DNA from: Carboxylicivirga fragile
Lineage (GTDB): Bacteria; Bacteroidota; Bacteroidia; Bacteroidales; Marinilabiliaceae
Direction of reading: 5' to 3'
Length of the DNA: 64,000 nt
NCBI GenBank assembly: GCA_025499625.1
Contig: JAFMVD010000016.1
Span: 1 to 64,000, forward strand
Below, one piece after another: positions 28,550-38,164 of this stretch (position 1 is the first letter of the stretch; each line of letters opens with the position of its first letter). The notes under the pieces were generated by a model. It worked only from the letters and a program-made list of their open reading frames with translations. It searched no databases and was not told the origin of the DNA. The position numbers were made by a program, and so were the translations under genes.

Positions 28550-28733
28550 AACTATTAAATTATTTGAATAAAATTGCATTTTACAGCTACGGTATTAAAT
28601 AATGAAACTCAACACGATACCAAACTAAGTTTACATCCCTAATAAAACATTAACCTACAAATATTTCGAATCATTTGTTACAACCAATAAATCAAGCTAT
28701 ATTCATTGTAGCAAACAAGTAATTTATTACCAC

Positions 28734-29432
28734 ATGACTCACACATCAAACCATCTAAATGGTTGCCATGATTGCAATATGAAGTTTAACGGCTTTGATA
28801 CGCTCAGTGAGTTACAACTCAACACTTTTAAAGATTCGCATTGTAAAGTTGAGTACCGTAAAGGAGAAACAATAATCAAACAAGGTGCGCGCTGTAGTAA
28901 TTTGGTTTGTATAAAATCAGGCTATGTAAAAATGCACGTTGAAGGGCTTGGAGGAAAGAGTGTTATTGTTAAGGTACTAAAGCCAGGCGATTTTATAATT
29001 AGCCCCGGTATTTTTGATGATAATAAGAATCATTTTTCAGCCTCTGCAATAACGGATGTGAACACATGCCTAATTAGTATTGAAGCCTTTAGGAAAGTAT
29101 TTCACGACAATGATAATTTTGCTGAAAGTGTATTGAAGCACAATCACCAATTAATGCAAACGCTGTATCATCAATTAATTAATTTATCGCACAAAAAGAT
29201 GACTGGGCGGGTTGCTGACACCTTGCTTTACTTATCTAAAGAAGTGTATGAATCAAATACTTTCTACACAACACTCTCTCGTCAGGATATGGCTGATCTT
29301 TCCAGCGTCTCAAAGGAAAGCCTGATACGAATTTTAAAGGACTTCAAAGACAGTGGCATTGTTGTTGTTGAAGGCAATCAGTTTAAAATACAAGCTCTAA
29401 ATACTTTGCAAAACATTAGCAAAGTAGGCTAA
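28734..29432 (+). CDS. Crp/Fnr family transcriptional regulator
   Basis: 232 residues. N-terminal cyclic-nucleotide-binding-like beta-roll (about 25-140, VEYRKGETIIKQGARCSNLVCIKSG split across strands), dimer helix, and C-terminal winged helix (about 155-225) with the recognition helix in SRQDMADLSSVSKESLIRIL. A GCHDCNMK motif lies near residue 11 and more Cys at about 47, 63 and 68, so an Fe-S or other redox centre is possible, though the FNR spacing is not matched. It stands divergent to the cytochrome cluster and is a good candidate for its controller. Confidence 0.9.
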   Translation: MTHTSNHLNGCHDCNMKFNGFDTLSELQLNTFKDSHCKVEYRKGETIIKQGARCSNLVCIKSGYVKMHVEGLGGKSVIVKVLKPGDFIISPGIFDDNKNHFSASAITDVNTCLISIEAFRKVFHDNDNFAESVLKHNHQLMQTLYHQLINLSHKKMTGRVADTLLYLSKEVYESNTFYTTLSRQDMADLSSVSKESLIRILKDFKDSGIVVVEGNQFKIQALNTLQNISKVG

Positions 29433-29435
29433 CTA

Positions 29436-30254
29436 ATGAAGCTCTTAAGAAAGTTAATATTTTCAAACATTTGGATTTCTCTGTCTGCAGTCTCAGTAGC
29501 TTGGATTCAAGCCTATTTGTTTGAATATAAACTTAGAGCTAACCTTATTGCGCTAATTTTCCTGGGGACTTATACAATTTACAACTACATTTACCTTGCA
29601 AGTTCACTTATCCATTCTAAGAGAATGAATCAAGATCATTTGCAATGGCTAAAGAGATATAAAACAGGACTTATCATTAGTTCAAGCCTTTCATTATTTG
29701 TATGTTTGTATCTTTTCATTGGGCTAAACATTATTCAAAAAACACTATTATTTATAGCAGGGCTATTGTCCCTTCTTTATGTTTTTCCAAATAAAACGAA
29801 ACATGGGCTAAGGTGGATTCCTTACTTAAAAACACCAAGCATTTTAATTACTTGGCTGGTTGTAACCACTATTTTACCACAAATTGAATCTCAATTTTCA
29901 CAAGTTGAGGCAAATACAATTTACTTTGCCATTCCATTCCTCCTCGCATGGATACTAATATTCGATCTCAGGGATTATTCTAAAGATTTAGCATCCATTA
30001 AAACATGGCCACAAAAATTGGGATTTAGCACTACCAAATTCATTTCGCTAGCTTTTATTGTCCTAGCCTTTATTTTGCTTATTCTAAACCTAAACAACAA
30101 CTTACATCAACTTATTTCATTTGCTATTTTATGTCTGTACATTTTGGCTATTATTCGACTCAAATATATACCATATCATAACTACGCTATCATCTTTGAT
30201 GGTTTACCAATACTTTGGGGATTTTCTCTCTTGCTACTCGAGTTTCTACAATAA
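29436..30254 (+). CDS. UbiA-like prenyltransferase-fold membrane protein
   Basis: 272 residues, about eight membrane helices, starting 3 bases after the Crp/Fnr stop, so clearly co-transcribed. The second Asp motif of UbiA enzymes is recognisable in IFDLRDYSKDLASIKTWPQ (about 170), and LLSLLYVFP plus LRWIPYLKTPSI resemble the helix 4-5 region. The first motif (NDxxDxxxD in active enzymes) is replaced by TIYNYIYLAS, so catalysis is doubtful. Enzymes of the family prenylate quinones or haem; here a membrane role next to respiratory genes is suggestive only. Confidence 0.65.
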   Translation: MKLLRKLIFSNIWISLSAVSVAWIQAYLFEYKLRANLIALIFLGTYTIYNYIYLASSLIHSKRMNQDHLQWLKRYKTGLIISSSLSLFVCLYLFIGLNIIQKTLLFIAGLLSLLYVFPNKTKHGLRWIPYLKTPSILITWLVVTTILPQIESQFSQVEANTIYFAIPFLLAWILIFDLRDYSKDLASIKTWPQKLGFSTTKFISLAFIVLAFILLILNLNNNLHQLISFAILCLYILAIIRLKYIPYHNYAIIFDGLPILWGFSLLLLEFLQ

Positions 30255-30255
30255 A

Positions 30256-30281
30256 AAAAGCTGACTTAGAAGCCAGCTTAA
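30256..30281 (+). terminator. Weak terminator after the UbiA-like gene
   Basis: AAGCTG and CAGCTT arms around an ACTTAGAAGC loop at 30258-30279, followed by AATTCTAATCT; short stem without a clean T-run. Confidence 0.45.
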
Positions 30282-30434
30282 TTCTAATCTCTCAGCAAAT
30301 ACCTTTATTTAACCCTAATTATTTACCAAAATGATAATATAGTGTATTGCGACAAAGTTTTACCAACAATTTTGATACTCAAAATTGGGTGCAACTAAGT
30401 CGGGGTTAATCCGCATTAAATCTTATGTGCTTAA

Positions 30435-32729
30435 CTAATGTGATGAATAATGCGGATTAATTTCAAATTCCAGTTCTTGCGTTTCAACAGAGTTACCTCC
30501 TACAAAAACCTTGAATTTACCAGGCTCAACTACGTATTGCCCATTAGGCATATAGTAACCAAGTTCTTTCTGGGTCAAGCTAAAGTGTAGCTCTTTACTT
30601 TCACCAACTGCCAGTTCAATCTTTTCAAAACCCTTAAGTTCTTTTACAGGACGAGCATATTTAGCTGCAAGGTCCTGAATATATAACTGAACGACTTCTT
30701 TACCATCTACACTTCCATTATTAGAAATTGTTACTGAGCACATCAACTCGTCATTCACCGACATGCTACTTTTATCCAATTTAAAATCAGAATAATGAAA
30801 ATTGGTATAACTCAAACCATAACCAAATGGATACAAGGGCGTATTTGGCGAATCGGTATAACACGACCACAAAGCCTGTCCGGGCTGCTCTGCTGTTGGC
30901 CGACCAGTACTTTTATAATTGTAATAAATTGGCACCTGACCAACATTACGTGGAAAAGTCATTGGCAACTTACCCGATGGATTATAGCGACCAAACAAAA
31001 CATCAGCAATAGCGTGTCCAGCCTCAGTTCCTCCATGCCAAGCTTCTACAATAGCTTGAGCCTTTACAGCAACATCAGGAATTGCCAAAGGACGACCATT
31101 CATTAGCACCACTACAATATTCTTATTCACGGCATAAACTGCATCAAATAATTCTTTCTGAAGGCCACGCAAACCAATATCGGTCTGACTACGCCCTTCT
31201 CCAGATTGAAAACAATCTTCACCTATTGCCAATAAAACAAGATCTGATTTTTTTGCTGCCTTAACTGCTGCTTTAAATCCAGAGCGGTCTGTTTCATTAA
31301 AGGTCATGAAATCAGGAAAGGTGCGTTTACCAATAGACAAATCGCAGCCCTTGGCATAATTAACCTTCACCGAAGGGGCGACACTTGCCTCAACTCCTTC
31401 AAGCAAAGAAACAGCAGTGTTTGCAACAGCCTGTGCACGCCAATTTCCCAATGGCGAATCCTTATCGTCGGCTAATGGCCCAATTACAGCAATGGATTTA
31501 ACCTTATCCGATATTGGTAAAACAGCCTCATCATTCTTAAGCAAAACAATGGATTCGCGTGCTACCTTTCTTGAAGCCTCACGATGCTCTTCCGTGTAGA
31601 TAGAATTTTTCTCACGTTCTACATCCGAATATTTGTAAGGATCGTCGAATAGACCAAGACGATATTTAATTCTTAAAATACGACGGACAGCATCATCAAT
31701 CAACTTCTCATCAACCTTACCCTCTTCAACCAATTCTTGCAAATGAGTGATATAAGCCAAGGCCTCCATATCCATATCACAACCACCTTGAATGGCACGT
31801 AATGCGGACTCCTTCAAATCTGCCGCAGCACCATGTTCCATCATCTCACCAATACTATTCCAATCTGAGACAACAAAACCATCAAATCCCCATTCTCCTT
31901 TCAATAGATCGCGCATTAAAGCATCACTTGCAGTACATGGTTCTCCATCGATGGTATTGAAAGCATTCATAAAGGTTGCAACACCAGCTTCAGTGGAAGC
32001 TTTGAAAGTTGGCAACACTAAATTATATAGAGATTCACGACTTAGATCAACAGCGTTATAATCACGTCCAGCTTCAGAAAAACCATAACCTGCAAAATGC
32101 TTCGCACAAGCAGCAATGGTTGCAACGTCATCTAAATTATCTCCCTGGAAACCATTAATACGAGCCACAGAAATAATAGATGCCAGGTACGGATCTTCTC
32201 CTGCGCCTTCCATCACTCTTCCCCATCTGGCATCACGACCAACATCAACCATTGGTCCAAATGTCCAGTGCAATCCTTGAGCAGATGCCTCTTTCGCCGC
32301 AATTGATGCCGAAAGCTTAGCCAATTCAGGATCCCATGCAGCTGCTTCCGCTAAAGGAATTGGAAACATTGTTTTTTGACCATGAATAACATCGTAACCA
32401 AATATCATTGGTATGCCCAAACGGCTATTCTCAACAGCAAGCTTTTGCGCTTCGCGAGTTGCCTCGGCTCCAATCACATTTAACATGGAGCCAACTTTAC
32501 CTGCTTTTATATTCTCAAATAATTCCTGAGTGTTATCTGCCTTTGGTGCAGGCCCAGTCATTTCCCATCGACTGGTATGTTGATTTAACTGCCCGATTTT
32601 TTCATCGAGCGTCATTTTACTCAATAGATCTTCAATAAAACGATCCTCTTCTGAATTCTGATTTCCTCCAGAAGAGCAGCCCGAAAGGGCAACTAATGCG
32701 AAAACTGTTAATACAATAAAATACTTCAT
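30435..32729 (-). CDS. bglX: GH3 beta-glucosidase (BglX-like), lipoprotein
   Basis: 764 residues. Lipobox ALVALSGC (Cys about 18). N-terminal TIM barrel with WTFGPMVDVGRDARWGR and the nucleophile Asp in GFVVSDWNSIGE (about 288); alpha/beta sandwich with the acid/base Glu region AIGEDCFQSGEGRSQTDI; C-terminal fibronectin-III-like domain. Removes terminal beta-glucose from oligosaccharides, in the periplasm or at the surface. Last gene of the susC-susD-GH3 unit, separated from susD by a hairpin. Confidence 0.93.
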   Translation of the reverse strand: MKYFIVLTVFALVALSGCSSGGNQNSEEDRFIEDLLSKMTLDEKIGQLNQHTSRWEMTGPAPKADNTQELFENIKAGKVGSMLNVIGAEATREAQKLAVENSRLGIPMIFGYDVIHGQKTMFPIPLAEAAAWDPELAKLSASIAAKEASAQGLHWTFGPMVDVGRDARWGRVMEGAGEDPYLASIISVARINGFQGDNLDDVATIAACAKHFAGYGFSEAGRDYNAVDLSRESLYNLVLPTFKASTEAGVATFMNAFNTIDGEPCTASDALMRDLLKGEWGFDGFVVSDWNSIGEMMEHGAAADLKESALRAIQGGCDMDMEALAYITHLQELVEEGKVDEKLIDDAVRRILRIKYRLGLFDDPYKYSDVEREKNSIYTEEHREASRKVARESIVLLKNDEAVLPISDKVKSIAVIGPLADDKDSPLGNWRAQAVANTAVSLLEGVEASVAPSVKVNYAKGCDLSIGKRTFPDFMTFNETDRSGFKAAVKAAKKSDLVLLAIGEDCFQSGEGRSQTDIGLRGLQKELFDAVYAVNKNIVVVLMNGRPLAIPDVAVKAQAIVEAWHGGTEAGHAIADVLFGRYNPSGKLPMTFPRNVGQVPIYYNYKSTGRPTAEQPGQALWSCYTDSPNTPLYPFGYGLSYTNFHYSDFKLDKSSMSVNDELMCSVTISNNGSVDGKEVVQLYIQDLAAKYARPVKELKGFEKIELAVGESKELHFSLTQKELGYYMPNGQYVVEPGKFKVFVGGNSVETQELEFEINPHYSSH

Positions 32730-32765
32730 AAGGTTTATTTAAAGTTTATGGTATTAAAAAAACAA

Positions 32766-32792
32766 AAAGACTGCCACAAAATGGCAGTCTTT
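32766..32792 (-). terminator. Hairpin between susD and GH3 gene
   Basis: AAAGACTGCCA-CAAAA-TGGCAGTCTTT, a perfect 11-bp stem. In the minus-strand sense a weak T-run follows. Probably attenuates the GH3 gene relative to susCD. Confidence 0.7.
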
Positions 32793-32812
32793 CATAAAAA
32801 AACTTAAATATT

Positions 32813-34360
32813 TTAATTGTAACCTGGGTTTTGATCCTCAACAGAAATCCCTGGGTTCAAATCAATTTCTCTCTTAGGAATAGGATAAACTTCATTCTTG
32901 CCTGATACAAAGCCTCTTGAACTAAGCTCAGCAGAAGCATCACCCCATCGAACTAGATCCCAGAATCGATGTCCCTCAAATGCCAATTCTAAAGAACGCT
33001 CCTTTTTAATAACAGCAAACAAAGCATCGCCAGTAAGATTCTCCCAAGCACTATGATCGGTAAAACCAGCACGACGGCGTACTTCTCTGATTAAAGGTAC
33101 AGCTTGTGCATCTTTACCATCTCTGTTATAAGCTTCGGCTGCCATTAATAACACATCAGCCAAACGAATAAGTTTGAAAGGCGTATTCCAGTTAACTTCA
33201 TTAACAGGACCCGCTGTTTCCGACGGTATTGTTGAATACTTCAAACGAATATAATCTTCATAGGCTTCCCAATTATTGTTCCCTGATTTATCCACATCTC
33301 CACCCAGGGCTTTAAAGTCAGCATCTGAAATAGTTGAAGCCTCATATCTTTCAGTTCCGGCTTCATTTCTGATTAAATCACCAAACTTTTCAGTAGGAAC
33401 ATTAAATCCCCAACCATTTACATATCCGATAACATCAAGGTTATTAAATGAACCATCGCCGCGAGGCCCCATTAATTGAACCACAAAATTAGATTCAGCA
33501 GTACCATCCCATGGTCCGCCCCAGTCGTGCGAATTTTGACTAGAATACAGAACTTCAAAAATGGACTCAGATCCGGCTCTCTCCGCCTTCATCCAAATAG
33601 TTCCATAATCTTCGACCAAACTATAATCATCATCAATAACATCTTGAAAAGCTGCATGTGCCAAGGCATACTCTTGTTTATATAAATGCATCTTGCCAAG
33701 TAAAGCACGCGCAGCACCTTTTGAAATTCTAAATTCAAAGCCTGAACCTAAATCTTCTTTTAAGGGCAATTGAGTAATTGCTTCCGTTAAGTCTTTTGCA
33801 ATTTGATTATAAATGGTTGTTTTATCCGTTCTAGGCCAATCCACTTGTAGAGATGTTGGATTCGCTGTATAAAAAGGGACTTCACCCCACATTGTAACTA
33901 ACTCAAAATACGCATAAGCTCTAAAAAATTTCGCTTCTCCCGAAACTTGGTCATAATTTGCTAAATCAGGTGAAATAATAGCTAAAATGCCATTTGATGA
34001 ATTTACAATACGGTAAAATGAATGCCACACATCCATTAATGCCGGATTATCATACTCATGTGTAAAGTTATTTAACTGTTGTAATTTAGGTTGGTCTGAA
34101 GAAGAACCTCCTCCAGCATTTACATCATCACCAGGTAAAACTTTAGCGAAAAAGATACTTGACCAATCACCGTAGTTATTATAACCTACCTGTAGAAAAT
34201 CATATACACCAATAATGGCGGATTCAGCTTCCTCTTCTGTTGTTAAATAATCATCACTTGAAAACTTCCCTACTGGGTCTTTATCTAATACAGAATCAGA
34301 ACATGCAGCACCAATCAGTATTAGAAACAACACAAATATATTATATCTTAAATTTTTCAT
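32813..34360 (-). CDS. RagB/SusD family nutrient-uptake lipoprotein
   Basis: 515 residues. Lipobox LIGAAC followed by S-D-S; SusD core with AKFFRAYAYFELVTMWGEVPF (first 20 residues shown as the family helix) and C-terminal RREVRRRAGF-like and ERSLELAFEGHRFWDLVRWG. Glycan-binding partner of the SusC protein encoded 17 bp upstream. Given the GH3 and GH94 genes of the locus, the ligand is probably a beta-linked gluco-oligosaccharide. Confidence 0.94.
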   Translation of the reverse strand: MKNLRYNIFVLFLILIGAACSDSVLDKDPVGKFSSDDYLTTEEEAESAIIGVYDFLQVGYNNYGDWSSIFFAKVLPGDDVNAGGGSSSDQPKLQQLNNFTHEYDNPALMDVWHSFYRIVNSSNGILAIISPDLANYDQVSGEAKFFRAYAYFELVTMWGEVPFYTANPTSLQVDWPRTDKTTIYNQIAKDLTEAITQLPLKEDLGSGFEFRISKGAARALLGKMHLYKQEYALAHAAFQDVIDDDYSLVEDYGTIWMKAERAGSESIFEVLYSSQNSHDWGGPWDGTAESNFVVQLMGPRGDGSFNNLDVIGYVNGWGFNVPTEKFGDLIRNEAGTERYEASTISDADFKALGGDVDKSGNNNWEAYEDYIRLKYSTIPSETAGPVNEVNWNTPFKLIRLADVLLMAAEAYNRDGKDAQAVPLIREVRRRAGFTDHSAWENLTGDALFAVIKKERSLELAFEGHRFWDLVRWGDASAELSSRGFVSGKNEVYPIPKREIDLNPGISVEDQNPGYN

Positions 34361-34377
34361 TGTTCTCTGATTTTGAA

Positions 34378-37300
34378 TTAGAAATTAACGGACAAACCGA
34401 ACATAAACTTCTTAGTTGTAGGATAAAGCCCTTTGTCAATACCTTGGCGATTGTCATCACCTGAACCAGCTTCGGGATCCATACCTTTATACTTAGTGAA
34501 TGTAAAATAATCATCCAAAGAAATAAAAGCGCGAACTCTACTTAAACCAATTGAAGAAACTAGATTTGTAGGAATCGTGTAGCCTAACTGTAGCTGTTTG
34601 ATACGCATATACGATGCATCCTGAACCACTAAATCACTTCTATACAAATAATCACTTTCATTATTTGGTTTTGGCATTGATGCACCTGTATTTCCTGGAG
34701 TCCATCTATCATCAAAGAAAAACTTAGGTTTATTGGTCATTTTACGATCAGTACGGAACCAAGCCATAAATACATCATTTCCTGACATACCTTGCATGAA
34801 CATACTGAAATCAAAGTTTTTATACTCTAAATTAATAGTAGCACCATATAATAGATCAGGGTGTGGATCACCAATATAGGTTTGGTCAGCTGCAGTAATT
34901 TCGCCATCACCACTCACATCAACCACATTAGGCTCACCTGTTTCTGGGTTAATGCCATTAGTCTTATAGCCTTTAAAATACCAAATCGGTTGTCCCTGTT
35001 CAAACCAAGTCATATCATATCCACGAACATTTGCTCCCGGTTGTGGTGTATCGTCTAATACTTGTGTTACTTCATTTTTAAGTGTACTCAAATTCAAATT
35101 AACAGAATACTTTAAACCAAATGAAGTTGTATTGCGCCATCCCATTTCAAATTCAAAACCAGAGTTTTCAACCGTACCTAAGTTGGCTGATGGGCTATTA
35201 TAGTTACCATAACTACCTGGTAAAGTAAGTGTTTTAATTAAACCTTCTGTACTTTTCTTATAATAGTCCATTGAAAAACTAAAACGACTGGCAAAAGCTC
35301 TTAAATCAACACCAACGTTTGTTTGATCAGATTTTTCCCATAACAAATCTGGATTAATTGGGCTGTCAACTCTTGAACCTTGAGCCAAAGTTTCATCCTC
35401 ATTAGGGTACATTATCCCTTCTGAAGTCCAAAATTCACGATCGGCAAATGGAATAACATTAGCGATACTACCATTTTCACCCCAACTGGCTCTAAGCTTC
35501 AAATAATCTATAGCATCAACTCCCCAGAAATCTTCCTGTGAAATAACCCATCCACCAGATATGGCAGCAAATGAATTCCAACGATTATCCTTTGGTAATA
35601 CACTGGCTCCATCCCTTCTTAAAGAAGCCTCCACCATGTATTTGGCTTTATAGTTATAACTCAATCGTCCAAAATATGATACTAGTGAAGATTCTTCTAA
35701 TGTTCCACCAACACGGTTAGTTGTCTTTTCAACCGAAAAATCATGGTAAGCATATTGCGATCCTTCCTTTGGCATTTGTGACTTCAGGTAATAGTTAGGG
35801 TGCGTATAATCTTCAAAAGACATACCAATCAATCCCGTGAAATCATGATCCCCAAATTTCTTATTATAAGACGCAAAGTTTTCCCAAAGTGCCTTATAAT
35901 ACTTGTCTGACCAATCTTCAACAATGTTAGTATTATTCGAACGTTCTGATGAAAAATAATATTTTGGTGACCAAGCTTTCTGAGTCACATAAGTCAATTC
36001 TAAACCAATACGAGAAGTGATACTTAAACCTTTTAACGGTTTTAAAGTTCCATAGAAAGAAGCTAGTAACTTATCTGTTATCTGCTTATCGTGGGTATTT
36101 TCCATAAAGGCAACAGGATTGGCAGTTTCACCAGTTACAAAACGATTAAGTCCATAGTACTGCCCACTTCCATTTTGAAGTGGAGTATTACCACCAGCAT
36201 AAATCGCATCAATTCTACTCATATCCGACTCAATAATCGGCGTATAAGGATCCATCAACAAAGCACTATTTACGATTGAACGATACTCATCATCCTCAGG
36301 TAACACATTGCGACTTGAGTGAGAAAAGTTAAGATTATTACCAACTTCCAACCATGGCTTCATTTCGCTTTTAGTATTTATACGGAATGTATAACGTTCA
36401 AAACGTGCATCTTCACCACCAATTGCTCCATCTTGTCTCAAAAAAGAACCCGACATTAGATAAGTTGATTTCTCAGAACCTCCCGAAAAACTTAAGCTAT
36501 GACGCTGCATTGGAGCTGCTGTACTAATAGCATCTAACCAGTCAGTATCATAATTCTCGCCAGCCGGAGGAGTTACAGTTTCTCCTGCCTCAGACATAAA
36601 TTGTGAATACTCTGCTGCATTCATCATTTCAGCATTTGTTGAAAGGTTCTGAATACCGTACTGAAAATTATAACTTACTTGTGTTGTTCCCTTTTTACCA
36701 CTTTTAGTCGTTATCATTACAACACCATTGGCACCTTCAGTACCGTAAATAGCAGCAGATGCAGCATCCTTAAGTACTTCCATCGATTCAATATCGTTCG
36801 GATCAAGGTCATCAATACCGCCCGTTTTCATACCATCAACAATGTAGAGTGGGTTACTGCTTCCATTGGATCCTGTACCACGAATACGAATCTTAACACC
36901 TGCACCAGGTGCTCCCGATGTTGGCATAACAGCCACACCAGCAGTTCGCCCCTGCAATGCACTTTCAACACGTCCGTTGGATACTTTTTCTAACTCTTCG
37001 CCTTTAACCGATCCGATAGCTGCTGTTACAACGCTTTTTCGTTGCACGCCATAACCTACTACTACCACCTCATCCATGTCAATGGCTTCCTCTTCTAAAG
37101 TGATATTAAAAGTTGTTTGGTCACCAACCAAAACTTCCTGTTCATTGTAACCAACAAAACTAAAAATTAGAGTATTCTCAGGTGACACCTCCAAAGAAAA
37201 TTGACCATCTACATCCGTGATGGTTCCCTGGGTTGTGCCTTTAATGGCGATGGTTACACCTGGTAAAGAGATTCCACTTGCATCGTTTACCGTACCCGAT

Positions 37301-37443
37301 ATCATTTTAGATTGGGCACTTACTTGTGAAATATTAAAAATAGCTAGCAATAAAATAATTGCTGATTTAAACAGCCAATGGCCGTTAGTCTTTTTGTCGC
37401 GCACACATAGAAAATGCTGCGTCTTAAGTCTAGACTTTTTCAT
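34378..37443 (-). CDS. SusC/RagA-type TonB-dependent outer-membrane transporter
   Basis: 1021 residues. Signal region longer than usual (about 1-43), carboxypeptidase-regulatory-like domain (about 47-120, SGTVNDASGISLPGVTIAIKG), VVVVGYGVQRKS, plug with MEVLKDAASAAIYGTEGANGV and a barrel ending in VNF. Uptake of oligosaccharides with the downstream SusD. Its leader (37444-37575) carries a hairpin and is duplicated 540 bp upstream, pointing to a regulated 5' UTR. Confidence 0.95.
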   Translation of the reverse strand: MKKSRLKTQHFLCVRDKKTNGHWLFKSAIILLLAIFNISQVSAQSKMISGTVNDASGISLPGVTIAIKGTTQGTITDVDGQFSLEVSPENTLIFSFVGYNEQEVLVGDQTTFNITLEEEAIDMDEVVVVGYGVQRKSVVTAAIGSVKGEELEKVSNGRVESALQGRTAGVAVMPTSGAPGAGVKIRIRGTGSNGSSNPLYIVDGMKTGGIDDLDPNDIESMEVLKDAASAAIYGTEGANGVVMITTKSGKKGTTQVSYNFQYGIQNLSTNAEMMNAAEYSQFMSEAGETVTPPAGENYDTDWLDAISTAAPMQRHSLSFSGGSEKSTYLMSGSFLRQDGAIGGEDARFERYTFRINTKSEMKPWLEVGNNLNFSHSSRNVLPEDDEYRSIVNSALLMDPYTPIIESDMSRIDAIYAGGNTPLQNGSGQYYGLNRFVTGETANPVAFMENTHDKQITDKLLASFYGTLKPLKGLSITSRIGLELTYVTQKAWSPKYYFSSERSNNTNIVEDWSDKYYKALWENFASYNKKFGDHDFTGLIGMSFEDYTHPNYYLKSQMPKEGSQYAYHDFSVEKTTNRVGGTLEESSLVSYFGRLSYNYKAKYMVEASLRRDGASVLPKDNRWNSFAAISGGWVISQEDFWGVDAIDYLKLRASWGENGSIANVIPFADREFWTSEGIMYPNEDETLAQGSRVDSPINPDLLWEKSDQTNVGVDLRAFASRFSFSMDYYKKSTEGLIKTLTLPGSYGNYNSPSANLGTVENSGFEFEMGWRNTTSFGLKYSVNLNLSTLKNEVTQVLDDTPQPGANVRGYDMTWFEQGQPIWYFKGYKTNGINPETGEPNVVDVSGDGEITAADQTYIGDPHPDLLYGATINLEYKNFDFSMFMQGMSGNDVFMAWFRTDRKMTNKPKFFFDDRWTPGNTGASMPKPNNESDYLYRSDLVVQDASYMRIKQLQLGYTIPTNLVSSIGLSRVRAFISLDDYFTFTKYKGMDPEAGSGDDNRQGIDKGLYPTTKKFMFGLSVNF

Positions 37444-37600
37444 AAAATTTGCAAACTTTAATTAATTCAATTCCATTTAATTATTGGGTATTAACTCCTA
37501 AGAATCCGGCAATAGAGTCCAATTTATTTTCCGAATTCTTTCGTTTTCCGTCTCGATAAATTATGTCATAAGCACAACTTGTTTTAATTAATATTTTGGT
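37444..37600 (-). repeat. Leader repeat, copy next to susC
   Basis: Direct repeat of the copy at 37984-38140, in register at an offset of exactly 540 bases over the core 37497-37548. In the minus-strand sense it carries the arms AGAATTCGG and CCGGATTCT, which pair with one U-G wobble around a 21-nt loop, and ends just before the susC ATG. The region should hold the susC promoter and untranslated leader. Confidence 0.8.
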
Positions 37601-37838
37601 TCAGCTAAATATTCTTTTTAAAATTTCAGAATACAATCCTCGCAAATAAAAGGAAGCTTATCGCTACGAATAATTTCAATTCAGATCGATTGAATATTTA
37701 TCCTTTGGCGTGTGGATTATCTTCTATACCAATGTTAAAGATGTTACTAACAAATAAACACTATTTAACAAAGCACTTAATCCCGTAGTAATTAAAAAGT
37801 GGATACAAAAGAGCACATCTCATTTAATATACGCTAGT

Positions 37839-37985
37839 TTAAAGCATATTAAAGACATTTCTCTTCTTAAAAAAAGTAGATGCGATAAGTTGAAATGGTG
37901 GTAAAAATCTATTCAGAAAATAGATCAATGCTATAATTACAGAGGCGCATGACATTTGCAGCCTCATTATTATAAACTTTTTCAT
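37839..37985 (-). pseudogene. Short ORF after the upstream leader copy; possible susC-start remnant
   Basis: A 48-codon ORF starts at 37985 with MKKFIIMRLQ..., at the same place relative to the repeated leader as the intact susC start (both ATGAAAAAG). The predicted peptide has a basic start and a hydrophobic stretch like a signal peptide and then stops. It may be what remains of a deleted SusC gene, or a leader peptide. No further SusC-like sequence is visible between here and the second leader. Confidence 0.4.
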
Positions 37986-38140
37986 AACTTTGCAAAACTT
38001 TGATTATTTCAATTCCTTTAATTATTGGGGTTGATTCCTAAGAATCCGGTAATAGAGTCCAATTTATTTTCCGGATTCTTTCGTTTCCTTTCGATTATTT
38101 CATCTCATAGGCACATATATTTTTCTGGGTTTATTTCACT
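37984..38140 (-). repeat. Leader repeat, upstream copy
   Basis: Matches the susC-proximal copy, best over 38037-38088 (CCTAAGAATCCGG, AATAGAGTCCAATTTATTTT). Here the arms AGAATCCGG (38041-38049) and CCGGATTCT (38071-38079) are a perfect inverted repeat. It lies between the GH94 stop and a 48-codon ORF rather than an intact susC. Confidence 0.8.
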
Positions 38141-38164
38141 TATTTCTTTAATACAATTAAGCTA

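Larger units (their letters stand above)
28221..28733. other. Divergent promoter region between cytochrome cluster and Crp/Fnr gene
   Basis: About 510 AT-rich bases without a convincing gene. It carries the FNR-like box at 28271-28284 on the cytochrome side and the perfect palindrome at 28532-28549 on the regulator side. Confidence 0.5.

Noticed and set aside
37620-37840. A longer SusC remnant after the 48-codon ORF
   Set aside because: I compared the minus-strand frames by eye with SusC motifs and saw no carboxypeptidase-like or plug motif; only the start region looks related.
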